A DNA stretch of 64,000 nucleotides from Microbacterium helvum (GTDB lineage: Bacteria > Actinomycetota > Actinomycetes > Actinomycetales > Microbacteriaceae), in NCBI RefSeq assembly GCF_014779795.1, contig NZ_JACXZS010000010.1, positions 62,001 to 126,000 of the forward strand, given 5' to 3'. Positions 17,518 to 26,425 of the stretch are shown one piece after another. The notes beneath the pieces were generated by a model that was not told the origin of the DNA, did no database searches, and was given only the letters and a program-made list of their open reading frames with translations. Numbering within the stretch: position 1 is the first letter of the stretch; each line of letters begins with the position of its first letter. The position numbers and the translations under genes were made by a program.

Positions 17518-18867
17518 TCACGCGCGTGCCGACCTCGCGACCTCTTCGATGAACGCGACCTGCGCGGCGATCATGCGCGCGATCTCGGCCGGATCCACCG
17601 ACTCGTCGGAGGCGTGGATGCGGGCCTTCGCGGTGTCTTCGGCGCCCCACAGCACGATCGCCGCGTCGGGGGCGATCTTCTGGAGCGAGGCCACGAGCGG
17701 GATCGACGCGCCGCTGCCGATCGATTCGACCTCGGCGCCGTACGCCGCCTTGAGGGCATCCTTGGCCGCCACGATCGCGGGATGCGTCTCATCGACCGCG
17801 AACGCGTGACCGGTCTTGACCTTCGCGACCTCGACCTCGCAGTTCCACGGGCGCTGGGCGCGCAGGTGCGCCATGAGCGCCTCGAGTTGGGCATCGGCGT
17901 CCGAGCCGGGAACGATGCGCATCGAGAGCTTCGCGGTCACCTCGGGCAGCAGCACATTGGACGCCTCGGCGGTGCTCGGCAGGTCCATGCCCAGCACCGT
18001 CACGGAGGGCTTCGCCCAGATGCGGTCCGACAGCGACCCGGTGCCGAGGTAGTCGACGCCGGGCAGGATCGCCGAGCCGTCGCGGTAGACCTCTTCCTCC
18101 ATCGCGGCGCCTTTCCACGTCGACGTGTCGACGCCGGGGATGACCGTGTCGCCCGCCTCGTCGTGCAGCGAGTCGAGGATGCGGATCATCGCCGTCATGG
18201 CGTCGGGTGCCGCTCCGCCGAAGAGACCGGAGTGCACGGGGAACGCGAGCGTGCGCACCGTCACCGTGCAGGCCACGTCTCCGCGCAGAGCGGTCGTCAG
18301 CCCCGGCCGCCCGACGACCTGCCCGCCGATGTCGGCGATGACGAAGGCGTCGGCGGCGAACCGTTCGGGATTCGCCTCGACGAAGTCCTCCAGGTGCGAG
18401 ATCGTCTCCTCCTCGCCCTCGACGAGCAGCTTGATGCGGCACGGCCGGTCTTCGCCGAGCAGACGCAGCGTGGCGTAATGGATCACGAGCCCCGACTTGT
18501 CGTCGGCGGCGCCGCGTCCGTAGATGCGCCCGTCCTCGCCGTCGGCCGGCTCGAACGGGTCGGCGATCGACCACCGCTGGCTCGCGGGCGCAGGCTGGAC
18601 GTCGTAGTGCGCGTACAGCAGCACCGTCGGCGATCCTTCGGGCCCCGGCAGGTCGGCGTAGACGCACGGGTACCCTCCCGGGACGTCGAGCAGGGCGACG
18701 TCGGTGGCACCGGCCGCCTGGAACAGCTCGACGACCGCCTCGCCCATGCGGTGCACGGGCTCGGGGTCGAACCCCGGGAACGCCACGGACGGGATCCTCA
18801 CCAGCGCGCGCAGGCGTTCCAGCACCTCCGGCATCAGCTGCTCGACCTCGGTTGCGCGATCAGACAT
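17518..18867 (-). CDS. M20 family dipeptidase / zinc peptidase
   Basis: Hydrolyses dipeptides or short acyl-amino acids in the cytosol. 449 residues. Metal-site motifs are YAHYDVQP (His and Asp), GRGAADDKSG (bridging Asp), and EGEEE with the general-base glutamates; HSGLFGG is the substrate-facing segment. Dimerisation and catalytic domains are both complete. It follows the Dcu-type transporter gene by 55 bp on the same strand, so the products may be functionally linked. Ends in a shared terminator with the MFS gene. Confidence 0.92.
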   Translation of the reverse strand: MSDRATEVEQLMPEVLERLRALVRIPSVAFPGFDPEPVHRMGEAVVELFQAAGATDVALLDVPGGYPCVYADLPGPEGSPTVLLYAHYDVQPAPASQRWSIADPFEPADGEDGRIYGRGAADDKSGLVIHYATLRLLGEDRPCRIKLLVEGEEETISHLEDFVEANPERFAADAFVIADIGGQVVGRPGLTTALRGDVACTVTVRTLAFPVHSGLFGGAAPDAMTAMIRILDSLHDEAGDTVIPGVDTSTWKGAAMEEEVYRDGSAILPGVDYLGTGSLSDRIWAKPSVTVLGMDLPSTAEASNVLLPEVTAKLSMRIVPGSDADAQLEALMAHLRAQRPWNCEVEVAKVKTGHAFAVDETHPAIVAAKDALKAAYGAEVESIGSGASIPLVASLQKIAPDAAIVLWGAEDTAKARIHASDESVDPAEIARMIAAQVAFIEEVARSARA

Positions 18868-18922
18868 GGTTCCTCTTCCTGTCGGACTGTCGGTCGTTCT
18901 CGGTGGGCGCGTCTCGGTTCCG

Positions 18923-20359
18923 TCAGGAGGGCACGACCAGCTGGATCAGCAGGCCCGAGGCGACGACCGCGACCCACGACACCAGCATCGGGATCGTGAA
19001 CGAGTGCCAGACGGGGATCTGCGTCAGCTTGGTCGAGCCGGTGGCATCCGTCTCGACCGAGGCGATCTGCGAACCGTTCGCGGGGAACAGCCACACGCCG
19101 ATGAGCGAGGGCCACATCGCCGTGATCACCCCGGGTGCGAGGCCCGCGGCGAGCGCGATGGGGATGAGCGTGTTCGTGGTGGCCGACTGGCTCGTGGTGA
19201 GGCCGGCGACGACGAACAGCGCCACCGCGAGCAGCAGCGGGTTCGCGACGATCATCTGGCCGAGCGGCTCGATGATGGTCTCTTCGTTGGCCGCGATGAA
19301 GGTGTCGGCCATCCACGCGATGCCGAACAGGGCGACGGCGGCCACGTATCCGGCCTTCAGCAGGGGCTGCTCGACCACCTGGCTGGGCTTCACCCGTCGC
19401 ACCAGGATGATCACGAGAGCCGCGGTGAACATCACCATCTCGATCACGGTGGACATGCCGATTGGGACGAGCTCACCGTCCGCGTTCGGGAAGGCCGGCC
19501 GCAGGCTGGGGAAGAGCCCCAGCACCACCACCAGCAGCGTGCCCGCGATGAAGATGAGCGCGGCCGTCTGCCCGCCCGGCGGCACCGGGTGCTCGATGAA
19601 GGTGGATGCCGTCGCGCCGGCGGTCTTCGTGCGGCCTGTGCCGGCGGCATCCGAGCCCCCGCCTTCGGCGGTCCCCGCCATCTTGGCGTCGTACCGTGCG
19701 CGCAGGGCGGGCGACAGCTCCACGCGGCCGTCCGCGACGCGCCCCAGGAACTCCGGATCGTCGAGCAGATCCTTGCCGAGGCGCTGCTGCACGAACGACG
19801 TCGCGATGCACGCGACGATCGCCGACGGGATCGTGATGAGGAGGATCTGCGGCAGCTCGTACCCGGTGCCCGCCATCAGCACCAGGTACGCGGCCATGGC
19901 GGCCGACACCGGGCTGGCGGTGATGCCGAGGCCCGAGGTCACCGTCGAGGCGGCGAGCGCCCGCTCGGGCCGCTGCCCGTTGCGGTACGCGGTCTCGTAG
20001 ATCACCGGGATCAGTGCGAAGAAGATGTTGGACGTGCCCGAGAGCACAGTGAACACGAACGCCACGAGCGGCGCGACGTAGGTGAGACGGCGCGGATTGC
20101 GCTGGATGATCTTCGACGCGATCGACACCAGGTAGTCGATGCCGCCGGCCGCCTGCATGGCCGAGGACGCGGTGATGACCGCGATGATGATGAAGAAGGC
20201 GTCGACGGGCGGTGATCCGGGTTCGAGCCGGAAGACGAACACCAGGATCGTGGTGCCGACGACGCCCCACAGGCCGAGGCCGAGGCCGCCGGTGCGGACG
20301 CCGAGCATGATGGCGCCGAGCACCACGCAGGCCTGCAGGATGATCAGGACGGTTTCCAT
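18923..20359 (-). CDS. Dcu-type anaerobic C4-dicarboxylate transporter
   Basis: 478 residues, about 12 helices. The N-terminus GAIMLGVRTGGLGLGLWG and the segment FVFTVLSGTSNIFFALIPVIYE are characteristic of the DcuA/DcuB family, which exchanges or takes up fumarate, malate, succinate and aspartate. An inserted hydrophilic linker (about 215-265, rich in Ala/Gly/Thr) breaks the middle. Same strand as the M20 dipeptidase downstream. Dcu proteins are better known from anaerobes and enterics, so the role in an aerobic actinobacterium could be aspartate or dicarboxylate uptake (inference). Confidence 0.85.
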   Translation of the reverse strand: METVLIILQACVVLGAIMLGVRTGGLGLGLWGVVGTTILVFVFRLEPGSPPVDAFFIIIAVITASSAMQAAGGIDYLVSIASKIIQRNPRRLTYVAPLVAFVFTVLSGTSNIFFALIPVIYETAYRNGQRPERALAASTVTSGLGITASPVSAAMAAYLVLMAGTGYELPQILLITIPSAIVACIATSFVQQRLGKDLLDDPEFLGRVADGRVELSPALRARYDAKMAGTAEGGGSDAAGTGRTKTAGATASTFIEHPVPPGGQTAALIFIAGTLLVVVLGLFPSLRPAFPNADGELVPIGMSTVIEMVMFTAALVIILVRRVKPSQVVEQPLLKAGYVAAVALFGIAWMADTFIAANEETIIEPLGQMIVANPLLLAVALFVVAGLTTSQSATTNTLIPIALAAGLAPGVITAMWPSLIGVWLFPANGSQIASVETDATGSTKLTQIPVWHSFTIPMLVSWVAVVASGLLIQLVVPS

Positions 20360-20400
20360 GTCGCTCCTCTGCCACTGCGCGGCGACGACGCCGCATCATC

Positions 20401-20436
20401 GATGATGGCCCGGGACCGTGGTCCCGGGCCATCATC
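20401..20436 (-). terminator. Hairpin after the DUF7144 gene
   Basis: A 17-bp perfect stem GATGATGGCCCGGGACC with its complement and a 2-nt loop, 3 bp past the DUF7144 stop and upstream of the Dcu gene. The left arm also starts a small palindrome with the preceding CATCATC. Confidence 0.75.
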
Positions 20437-20439
20437 GAG

Positions 20440-20847
20440 CTAGTCCTGGATCGCCAATTCGCGGCCGTGCGCCGTGAGCGCGTAGATCACGAGGATGTCC
20501 ACGGCGATGATCGCCAGCGCCCAGAAGGGCTGGGTCGGGATCAGCATCAGCTGCCCGATGGCGCTCAGCGCGGCGAGGATGATCGCGACGACCCGCGCCC
20601 AGGTCTGCCCCGCCAGCAGGGCGATGCCCGTCAGGATCAGCAGCACCCCGATGATGAGGTTCCACCACCCCCACCCCTGCACGTCGAAGAGGAAGAGGGA
20701 GCCGTCGACGACGGCGAAGTAGGCGTCGGGTCCGACGATGGCGACGAGTCCCTGAAGCCCGCCGAAGACCCCGCTGATCAGCAGGATCACCCCGGCGAAG
20801 ACGCCCCAGCCCGCCCATCCGGTACGGCCGCTCGCTGTGCTGCTCAT
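20440..20847 (-). CDS. DUF7144-like small membrane protein
   Basis: 135 residues, four predicted helices. It has the pattern GWGVFAGVILLISGVFGGLQGL, a short loop with DGSLFLFDVQGWGWWNLIIG, and QTWARVVAIILAALSAIGQL. This matches the widespread four-helix actinobacterial family now called DUF7144. ATG 20847 was chosen because AGGAG lies 8 nt upstream. It carries palindrome site 4 in its upstream region and lies beside the MalT-like regulator. Function unknown. Confidence 0.8.
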   Translation of the reverse strand: MSSTASGRTGWAGWGVFAGVILLISGVFGGLQGLVAIVGPDAYFAVVDGSLFLFDVQGWGWWNLIIGVLLILTGIALLAGQTWARVVAIILAALSAIGQLMLIPTQPFWALAIIAVDILVIYALTAHGRELAIQD

Positions 20848-20904
20848 TGCGTTCTCCTGTTCTCTCATGCCCCGCACTCGCACGCTATGGTCGTGCGCCG
20901 GGTG

Positions 20905-21144
20905 TCACGTCACCCGGTGAGGGTGAGAATCCTCGTCGGCGATCGGGTTCACCGAGATCACGGCGATGTGCAGTCCGTCGAACATCGCGAGCAGCCCGAT
21001 CAGCCGGGCCTGATCGGGCACCCGGCCGATCACGTGCGTGCGGCCGTCGTCGTCGGTCGTCACGGCGAAGCCCTCCAGCGCGGTGACGACCAGGTCGGGG
21101 CTCAGCGGTCCGCCGACCACGATCTCGACCGTCTGGTCGTGCAT
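20905..21144 (-). CDS. Small conserved protein beside the MalT-like regulator
   Basis: 79 residues, soluble. Sequence VEIVVGGPLSPDLVVTALEG followed by DGRTHVIGRVPDQARLIGLL suggests a small alpha/beta fold. I do not recognise a Pfam name. ATG 21144 has a good AAGGGGG Shine-Dalgarno. It is divergent from the LuxR gene, with palindrome site 3 between them, and precedes DUF7144 by 57 bp, so the two minus-strand genes may be co-transcribed in part. Confidence 0.7.
   Translation of the reverse strand: MHDQTVEIVVGGPLSPDLVVTALEGFAVTTDDDGRTHVIGRVPDQARLIGLLAMFDGLHIAVISVNPIADEDSHPHRVT
20910..20926. promoter_or_regulatory. TCACCC-N5-GGGTGA palindrome, site 4
   Basis: TCACCCG-GTG-AGGGTGA, a 6+6 bp perfect inverted repeat with the same spacing as sites 1-3. 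It lies 62 bp upstream of the DUF7144 start, just outside the stop of the 79-residue gene. Confidence 0.55.
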
Positions 21145-21227
21145 CGCGAACCCCCTTCGAGACGACGTGCCCGGTGCGTTCTGCTCGCCGCAGGCGCCAA
21201 CTCTCCCGCACCCCTCTCGCCGCCACG

Positions 21228-21244
21228 TCACCCCTGTGGGATGA
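21228..21244. promoter_or_regulatory. TCACCCC-N3-GGGATGA palindrome, site 3
   Basis: One mismatch from the perfect form, 32 bp upstream of the MalT-like regulator's ATG and in the divergent region with the 79-residue gene. The position suggests autoregulation. Confidence 0.6.
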
Positions 21245-21276
21245 TTTGGCCACCGCGCGCCCCCTCAGGGGAAGGG

Positions 21277-23868
21277 ATGCCAGTGGTCGAACCTCGCAGG
21301 ACACCGCCGCACGCTGTGGACCGCCCTGCGCTGCGGCGACAGCTCGATGCGGCCCTCTTCTCGCCGCTGGCGCTCGTGGTGGCGCCGGCCGGGGCGGGCA
21401 AGACGGTGCTCATCACGCAGTGGACGCAGAGCCGACCGCAGCTCGCCGTCGCGTGGTTCGACCTGGCGTCGGCCGATCGCGCCGTCGGTGCGTTCGCGCG
21501 TCGCCTGTGCGCGGGGATCGCCGCGGTCGCGCCGCGCTTCTCACCGCCGGAGCCGCCCGCCGTCACCGCCAGGGCGCGGCTCGGCGAGCCGTTCCTGGTC
21601 GACCTGGCCGAGCGGCTCGCCGATGCCGGCGAGCTCGTCCTGGTGTTCGACGACCTCGACCATCTGGCGAAGACGGCGGTGCTGACCGACCTGTGGCGGC
21701 TCATCGACCTGCTGCCCCCGAACGCCCACGCCGTCTTCTCATCGCGCGTGGACCTGAACCTCGGCTGGAGCCGGCACCGCCTGGAGCACGACCTCGTCGA
21801 GATCCGCCAGCGCGAGCTGGCGTTCGACGACGAGACCACCGGCAAGGTGCTGTCGGCCATCGCGGGCCGAGAGATCGCGCCCGCCACCGCGGCGGCGGTC
21901 ACCGCGCAGACCGAGGGATGGGCGGCAGGAGTGCAGCTCACGGCCCTGCGGCTGCGGTTCGCCGACGACCCCGACCGCGTGGTCGACGAGCTCACCGACA
22001 CCGACCAGCTGGTCATGAACTATCTCCGGGTCGAGGTGCTGGACGGGCTCAGGCCGGAGCGGCGCAACGCACTCATGAGGCTGGCGGTGCTCGACGAGGT
22101 GTCGGCAGGACTTGCCGAGGCCGTCGCCGCGGTCGCCGGCGGCGACGACTTCCTCACCCGACTCGAACGCGACTCGCTCTTCCTCGTGCGTGTGCCGGGG
22201 CGCCCCGGCTGGTTCCGCTTCCACCGCCTGTTCCGCGACCTGCTCATCTACCGGCTCCGCGCGACGCGCGCGGCCGATGAGGATGAAGCACTCGAGGCTG
22301 CAGCGGACTGGTTCCTCGCCGGGGGCGACGTCGACACGGCGGTCGAGTACCTTCTGCGCGCCCGGCGCTGGGCCCGCGCGATGGACGTGATCCTGCGCAT
22401 CGGACCCGACCCGTACGAGGATGTGCGCATTGCCAAGATCATCCAGTGGCTCTCGCTCGTGCCCCCGGATGTCCGTGCGTCACGACCGGATGCGGAGCTG
22501 CTGCTCGCGATCGCGAACACGATGGGCGGCCACGCCATCTCGGCCGTCGATGCCCTCCAGCGTCTCGTCGCCGACCGAGGTCTCAGTGTCGGCCGGCGCC
22601 AGATCGCACTCGCCTACCTCGGCGCGGAAGTGCAGTTCAGCTCCCACCCCGAGGTGTTCGTCGGGATCGCCGACGAGGCGGTCGCGCTGCTGACGGCACA
22701 TCCCGCGACGGAACCGCCCGACCTGATGGGCCTGACGTCGCGTCCGCTGCTGGAGCTGATCAGCCGGGTGTCGGCGGGCCGTGCCCGGCTGATGCTGGGA
22801 CGGATCGACGAGGCGCGCGAGCAGTTCGCGGCCGCGCTCTCGCCGGCGGCGTTCGCCCACGCCCGGCACCGCGTTCACGCGCTCGGTGCGCTGGCGCTCG
22901 CGGAAGCGCTGTCCGGCCTACTGGGCGACGCCTCCGATCATGCGAACGAGGCGCTCGACCTCGCCCGCGAGGTGGGCCCGCACGGCCACCCCGCACCGGC
23001 CGACGCGCATCTCGCGCGTGCTCTCGTGTGCATCCAGCGCGGTGAGGCGGGGGCGGGCGCAGCCTCGCTCGCCGTCGCGGTCTCGGCCGCGGCATCCGAC
23101 AACCGGACGCAACTGCTCTGGCTCGCGCACGCCGCCTCACAGGTCATCCATCCGCACGTCCAGCCCGACAGCGTCCATGCCGTCGGTCCGCCTCCGCCCC
23201 TCGTGCGTCAGACGCTCACTTCGCTGGCGCTGCGCGATGCCCGCATGAGGGGCCAGCCCGCCGCCCCGGTCCCGCAGGCCGGGGAGTGGTCGGCGGTCGC
23301 GTTCGAGGAGGTCGCGGGCCTCGTGGCCGCGGGGCGCGCGCCGCTGGCCCGTGAGCGCCTCGCCGAGCTGCGCGCCCGCGGTGTGCAGCCCCATCCGATC
23401 GCGCCGATCGAGGTCGACGCGCTCACCGCGTGGCTGTGCCTGGCCGAAGGACACCGCATGGCCGCGAGGGAGCACCTCGAGTCCGCACTGCAGCACGCGC
23501 AGGACGACCGCCTGTCGCGCCCGTTCCTGCGGGTCGGGCCCGCCCTGCTCGAACTGCTCGACGAGGTGCCGACCGGGCGCAGCGAGTTCGGCAGGGCGAT
23601 CGCAGAGCGGTTGCGCAGCCAGGGATCGCCGCGCAGCGAGCGCCTCGTCGACGACCTGACGCCGCGCGAGCTCGAGCTGATCGGCTACCTGCCCACCCGC
23701 TACACGATCGCCGACATCGCCGAACGGTGCTTCCTGTCGACGAACACGATCAAGACCCACCTCGCCCACATCTACCGCAAGCTCGGCGTGGCCTCGCGGG
23801 ATGCCGCGATCGAGCGCGCGACCGAGCTCGGACTGTTCGAGACGAGCGAAGACAGCCGCGTCGTCTGA
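21277..23868 (+). CDS. MalT-like LuxR family transcriptional regulator (LAL type)
   Basis: 863 residues. An N-terminal ATPase domain has Walker A APAGAGKT (36-43) and Walker B LVLVFDDLD (120-128). A winged-helix region, a long tetratricopeptide-like sensor (about 350-780) and a C-terminal LuxR helix-turn-helix (DLTPRELELIGYLPTRYTIA... to KLGVASRDAAIERA) follow. This is the STAND-ATPase/MalT architecture: ATP and an inducer favour oligomerisation and activation at short repeats. Start ATG 21277 has AGGGG upstream; GTG 21283 is possible. The natural candidate to bind the four TCACCC-N5-GGGTGA sites. Confidence 0.9.
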   Translation: MPVVEPRRTPPHAVDRPALRRQLDAALFSPLALVVAPAGAGKTVLITQWTQSRPQLAVAWFDLASADRAVGAFARRLCAGIAAVAPRFSPPEPPAVTARARLGEPFLVDLAERLADAGELVLVFDDLDHLAKTAVLTDLWRLIDLLPPNAHAVFSSRVDLNLGWSRHRLEHDLVEIRQRELAFDDETTGKVLSAIAGREIAPATAAAVTAQTEGWAAGVQLTALRLRFADDPDRVVDELTDTDQLVMNYLRVEVLDGLRPERRNALMRLAVLDEVSAGLAEAVAAVAGGDDFLTRLERDSLFLVRVPGRPGWFRFHRLFRDLLIYRLRATRAADEDEALEAAADWFLAGGDVDTAVEYLLRARRWARAMDVILRIGPDPYEDVRIAKIIQWLSLVPPDVRASRPDAELLLAIANTMGGHAISAVDALQRLVADRGLSVGRRQIALAYLGAEVQFSSHPEVFVGIADEAVALLTAHPATEPPDLMGLTSRPLLELISRVSAGRARLMLGRIDEAREQFAAALSPAAFAHARHRVHALGALALAEALSGLLGDASDHANEALDLAREVGPHGHPAPADAHLARALVCIQRGEAGAGAASLAVAVSAAASDNRTQLLWLAHAASQVIHPHVQPDSVHAVGPPPPLVRQTLTSLALRDARMRGQPAAPVPQAGEWSAVAFEEVAGLVAAGRAPLARERLAELRARGVQPHPIAPIEVDALTAWLCLAEGHRMAAREHLESALQHAQDDRLSRPFLRVGPALLELLDEVPTGRSEFGRAIAERLRSQGSPRSERLVDDLTPRELELIGYLPTRYTIADIAERCFLSTNTIKTHLAHIYRKLGVASRDAAIERATELGLFETSEDSRVV

Positions 23869-23911
23869 CGCGGGTGATGCGCGGCGGCTCCCGCAGGGCC
23901 ACCATGAGCGC

Positions 23912-25270
23912 ATGAGCACGATGTCGGATGCCGGCTGGGTCGGGCCGGTGAGCACCCAGGAACACGTCGAACGCGGACGGGAGGCCCGTCGGTTCACCCC
24001 GCGTCGATCGCTGTCCCGGCTCTCGACGACGGGCCGCGACCCGATGGCCATCCTCGCCGAGCAGAACAGCACGCGGGTCGCCGAACTCGTGCCGCTGCGC
24101 ACCGAACGCATGTCGGCGAACCCGTTCGCGTTCTATCGCGCCACCGCCGCGCTGCAGGCCGCGGACCTCGCCCGCGATCCGCACAGCGGCATCCTCGTGG
24201 CGTCGTGCGGCGACGCACACGTCGCCAACTTCGGCTTCTACGCCTCACCGCAGCGCACGCTGGTGTTCGATCTGAACGACTTCGACGAGGCCGCGTGGGC
24301 GCCGTGGGAGTGGGATCTCAAGCGGCTCATCTCGAGCGTCGTGATCGCCGGGCAGGCGACCTCACGAGATGAGTCGGTGGTGGATGCCGCGTGCCGTGCG
24401 GCCGTGCTGGCCTATGCCCGCACCATCCGCACGACGGTGGAGTCCTCGCCACTGGAGCGGTTCTACCTGCACTCCGACGTGGATGCCGCGCTCTCGACGA
24501 TGGACAAGCAGTCAGGCCGGGCGATGCGCGCCGCGATCCGCGAGGCGCAGAAGCGCACCGGCGACAAGGCCGCCCGCAAGCTGACGGTGCTCGATGAGTC
24601 GGGACGCCGCCAGTTCGTCGAACAGCCGCCGACCATGACCCACGTGTCGTCGGAATTCGCGGCACTTCTGCAGGACTACATCGAGGAGTACCTCGCCAGC
24701 GCCGATCTGAGCGTGCGCATGCTGCTGCAGAACTACACCTTCGCCGACATCGCGCGCCGGGTGGTCGGCGTCGGCAGCGTCGGCACCCGCTGCTGGGTGA
24801 TGGCGTTCCAGGACGGCGACGCCCGCGCACTGCTGCTGCAGGTCAAAGAGGCGGGCCGCAGCGTGCTCGCCCAGTACGGCGGCATCGAGCAGCCGGCGCG
24901 AGCGGAGCGATTCATCGCCCGCGTCGGGCAGGGCGGTCGTGTCGTGGGCCTGCAGAAGACCCTGCAGGCGTTCTCGGACCCGTTCCTCGGTCACGCCAAA
25001 GGACCCGAGGGCCGAGACTTCTACGTGCGCCAGTTCCGCGACATGAAGGGGGGCATCACCGCCGAGACGCTCGAGGACGTGCCGTTCTCGACCTATGCCC
25101 AGGTGTGCGCGATCATCCTGGCCCGCGCCCACGCGCAGTCGCAGACGGCGGCGCAGGTGGCCGGCTACATCGGCAACGGGCGCGTCGCGGCCGAGGCGAT
25201 CCTGGAATGGGCCCGCTCCTACGCCGCGGTGTCGAAGGGCGACTACGACACGTTCGTCGCGGCGAACTGA
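23912..25270 (+). CDS. DUF2252 family protein, copy 1
   Basis: 452 residues, soluble. Hallmarks of DUF2252 are RDPMAILAEQNSTRVAELVPLR, FYRATAALQAADLA, CGDAHVANFGFYASPQRTLV, FDLNDFDEAAWAPWEWDLKR and the Val-Gly-Val-Gly-Ser-Val-Gly-Thr-Arg loop. The GDxHxxNFG...DxNDFDE pattern recalls the catalytic and metal-binding loops of aminoglycoside-phosphotransferase-like kinases, so a small-molecule kinase activity is plausible but untested. It starts 43 bp after the LuxR stop and is probably co-transcribed with it and with the HAD gene. A paralogue is at 30849-32249. Confidence 0.88.
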   Translation: MSTMSDAGWVGPVSTQEHVERGREARRFTPRRSLSRLSTTGRDPMAILAEQNSTRVAELVPLRTERMSANPFAFYRATAALQAADLARDPHSGILVASCGDAHVANFGFYASPQRTLVFDLNDFDEAAWAPWEWDLKRLISSVVIAGQATSRDESVVDAACRAAVLAYARTIRTTVESSPLERFYLHSDVDAALSTMDKQSGRAMRAAIREAQKRTGDKAARKLTVLDESGRRQFVEQPPTMTHVSSEFAALLQDYIEEYLASADLSVRMLLQNYTFADIARRVVGVGSVGTRCWVMAFQDGDARALLLQVKEAGRSVLAQYGGIEQPARAERFIARVGQGGRVVGLQKTLQAFSDPFLGHAKGPEGRDFYVRQFRDMKGGITAETLEDVPFSTYAQVCAIILARAHAQSQTAAQVAGYIGNGRVAAEAILEWARSYAAVSKGDYDTFVAAN

Positions 25271-25310
25271 CGCCTCGGACCGCCGCACCAACCCCGCTAG
25301 AGTCGCCACC

Positions 25311-26234
25311 ATGAGCGACTCCCTGCCGTCGTGGCGCGACACCGCCACCCGCACCGCCATCCTCGACTTCGTCGCCGCCGTGACCGACGAGAACGGTCCG
25401 GACTACGTCGAACCGCAAGCGCGGGTCGCCGTGTTCGACAACGACGGGACGCTGTGGACCGAGAAGCCGATGCCCACGCAGCTGCACTACCTGCTGGAGC
25501 AGTGGAAGGCCGCGGCCGCCGCAGATCCGTCGCTCGCCGACACGCAGCCGTACAAGGCGGCCGCGGGCGGTGACATGTCGTGGCTCGGCGCGGCCATCGA
25601 CAAGCACTACGCCGGTGACGACGCCGACCTCGGTCTGCTGATCGCCGCCGTCGCGAGCGCCTCCGGGGGTGTCAGCGTCGACGAGTACGCGGCATCCGTC
25701 GCCGACTTCTATCGCGACGCGCGCCACCTCACGCTCGGCACGCCGTACGCGCAGGTCGTCTACCAGCCGATGGTCGAGCTCATCCGGTTCCTCGAATCGA
25801 ACGGCTTCACGACGTACATCGTGTCGGGCGGCGAGCGCGACTTCATGCGCCCGATGACCGAGGCGAACTACGGCATCCCCGCCGAGCGGGTGGTCGGCAC
25901 CGGCATGGGCCTGACGTACGACGCCGACGCGAACGTCGTGCGCTATGCGCCGAAGCTCGCGTTCTTCGACGACGGCCCCGAGAAGCCGGTGCGCATCTGG
26001 ATGCGCACCGGGCGCCGCCCGATCCTCGCAGCCGGCAACTCGAACGGCGACCTGCCGATGCTGCGCTTCGCGCAGGGCAGTCCGCGCAGCCTCGCGCTGC
26101 TCGTGCACCACGACGACGACACCGGCCGCGGCGACGCGCCGTACGACAAGGGGGCCGAGCAGGCGCTCGCCGCCGACGGCGTGACGGTCGTCAGCGTCCG
26201 CGACGACTGGTCGCAGGTCTTCCCGACCGCCTGA
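25311..26234 (+). CDS. HAD superfamily hydrolase (phosphatase-like)
   Basis: 307 residues. Motif I is FDNDGTLW with both catalytic aspartates. Motif II lies in the YIVSGGERDF strand, and GNSNGDLPML is the motif III/IV acidic loop. An inserted helical cap covers about 60-150. No signal peptide. Phosphoserine-phosphatase-like HADs of this kind dephosphorylate small metabolites. It could act on whatever a neighbouring DUF2252 protein phosphorylates (speculation). 40 bp after the DUF2252 stop. Confidence 0.85.
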   Translation: MSDSLPSWRDTATRTAILDFVAAVTDENGPDYVEPQARVAVFDNDGTLWTEKPMPTQLHYLLEQWKAAAAADPSLADTQPYKAAAGGDMSWLGAAIDKHYAGDDADLGLLIAAVASASGGVSVDEYAASVADFYRDARHLTLGTPYAQVVYQPMVELIRFLESNGFTTYIVSGGERDFMRPMTEANYGIPAERVVGTGMGLTYDADANVVRYAPKLAFFDDGPEKPVRIWMRTGRRPILAAGNSNGDLPMLRFAQGSPRSLALLVHHDDDTGRGDAPYDKGAEQALAADGVTVVSVRDDWSQVFPTA

Positions 26235-26235
26235 C

Positions 26236-26283
26236 CGGAGAGTGGATGCCGGCGGCCCGCCTCGTCCGCCGGCCCGGTCTCCG
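26236..26283 (+). terminator. Hairpin after the HAD gene
   Basis: Outer CCGGAGA...TCTCCGG and inner GCCGGCGG...CCGCCGGC arms nest around a 10-nt loop directly after the HAD stop codon. Likely terminator of the regulator operon. Confidence 0.6.
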
Positions 26284-26318
26284 GCCGTCGCAGCTGCGGC
26301 GGCGTGGCCTCGCGGCCA

Positions 26319-26425
26319 CGGTCGCGGTCGCTACACAGTCGCGGTCGCGGTCGCGGTCGCTGCACAGTCGCGGTCGCGGTCGCGGTCGCGGTCGCGGTCG
26401 CGGCACAGTCGCGGTCGCGGTCGCG
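26319..26425. repeat. GCGGTC hexanucleotide tandem array
   Basis: Runs of GCGGTC (about two to five units each) are interrupted at intervals by CACAGTC, giving a higher-order pattern. It lies in the 418-bp gene-free gap 26235-26652 and has the structure of a variable-number tandem repeat. Long open frames through it are six-base repeat artefacts (Ser-Arg or Val-Ala repeats). Confidence 0.85.

Noticed and set aside
14974..18999. A 1341-codon open frame on the plus strand
   Set aside because: It runs antisense or out of frame across well-supported genes (DUF998-like, MFS, M20), is Arg/Gly/Asp-rich and matches no family. High GC makes such frames common.
26319..26425. Possible CRISPR array
   Set aside because: Six-base tandem units with no spacers of uniform length and no cas genes; it is a microsatellite-type repeat.
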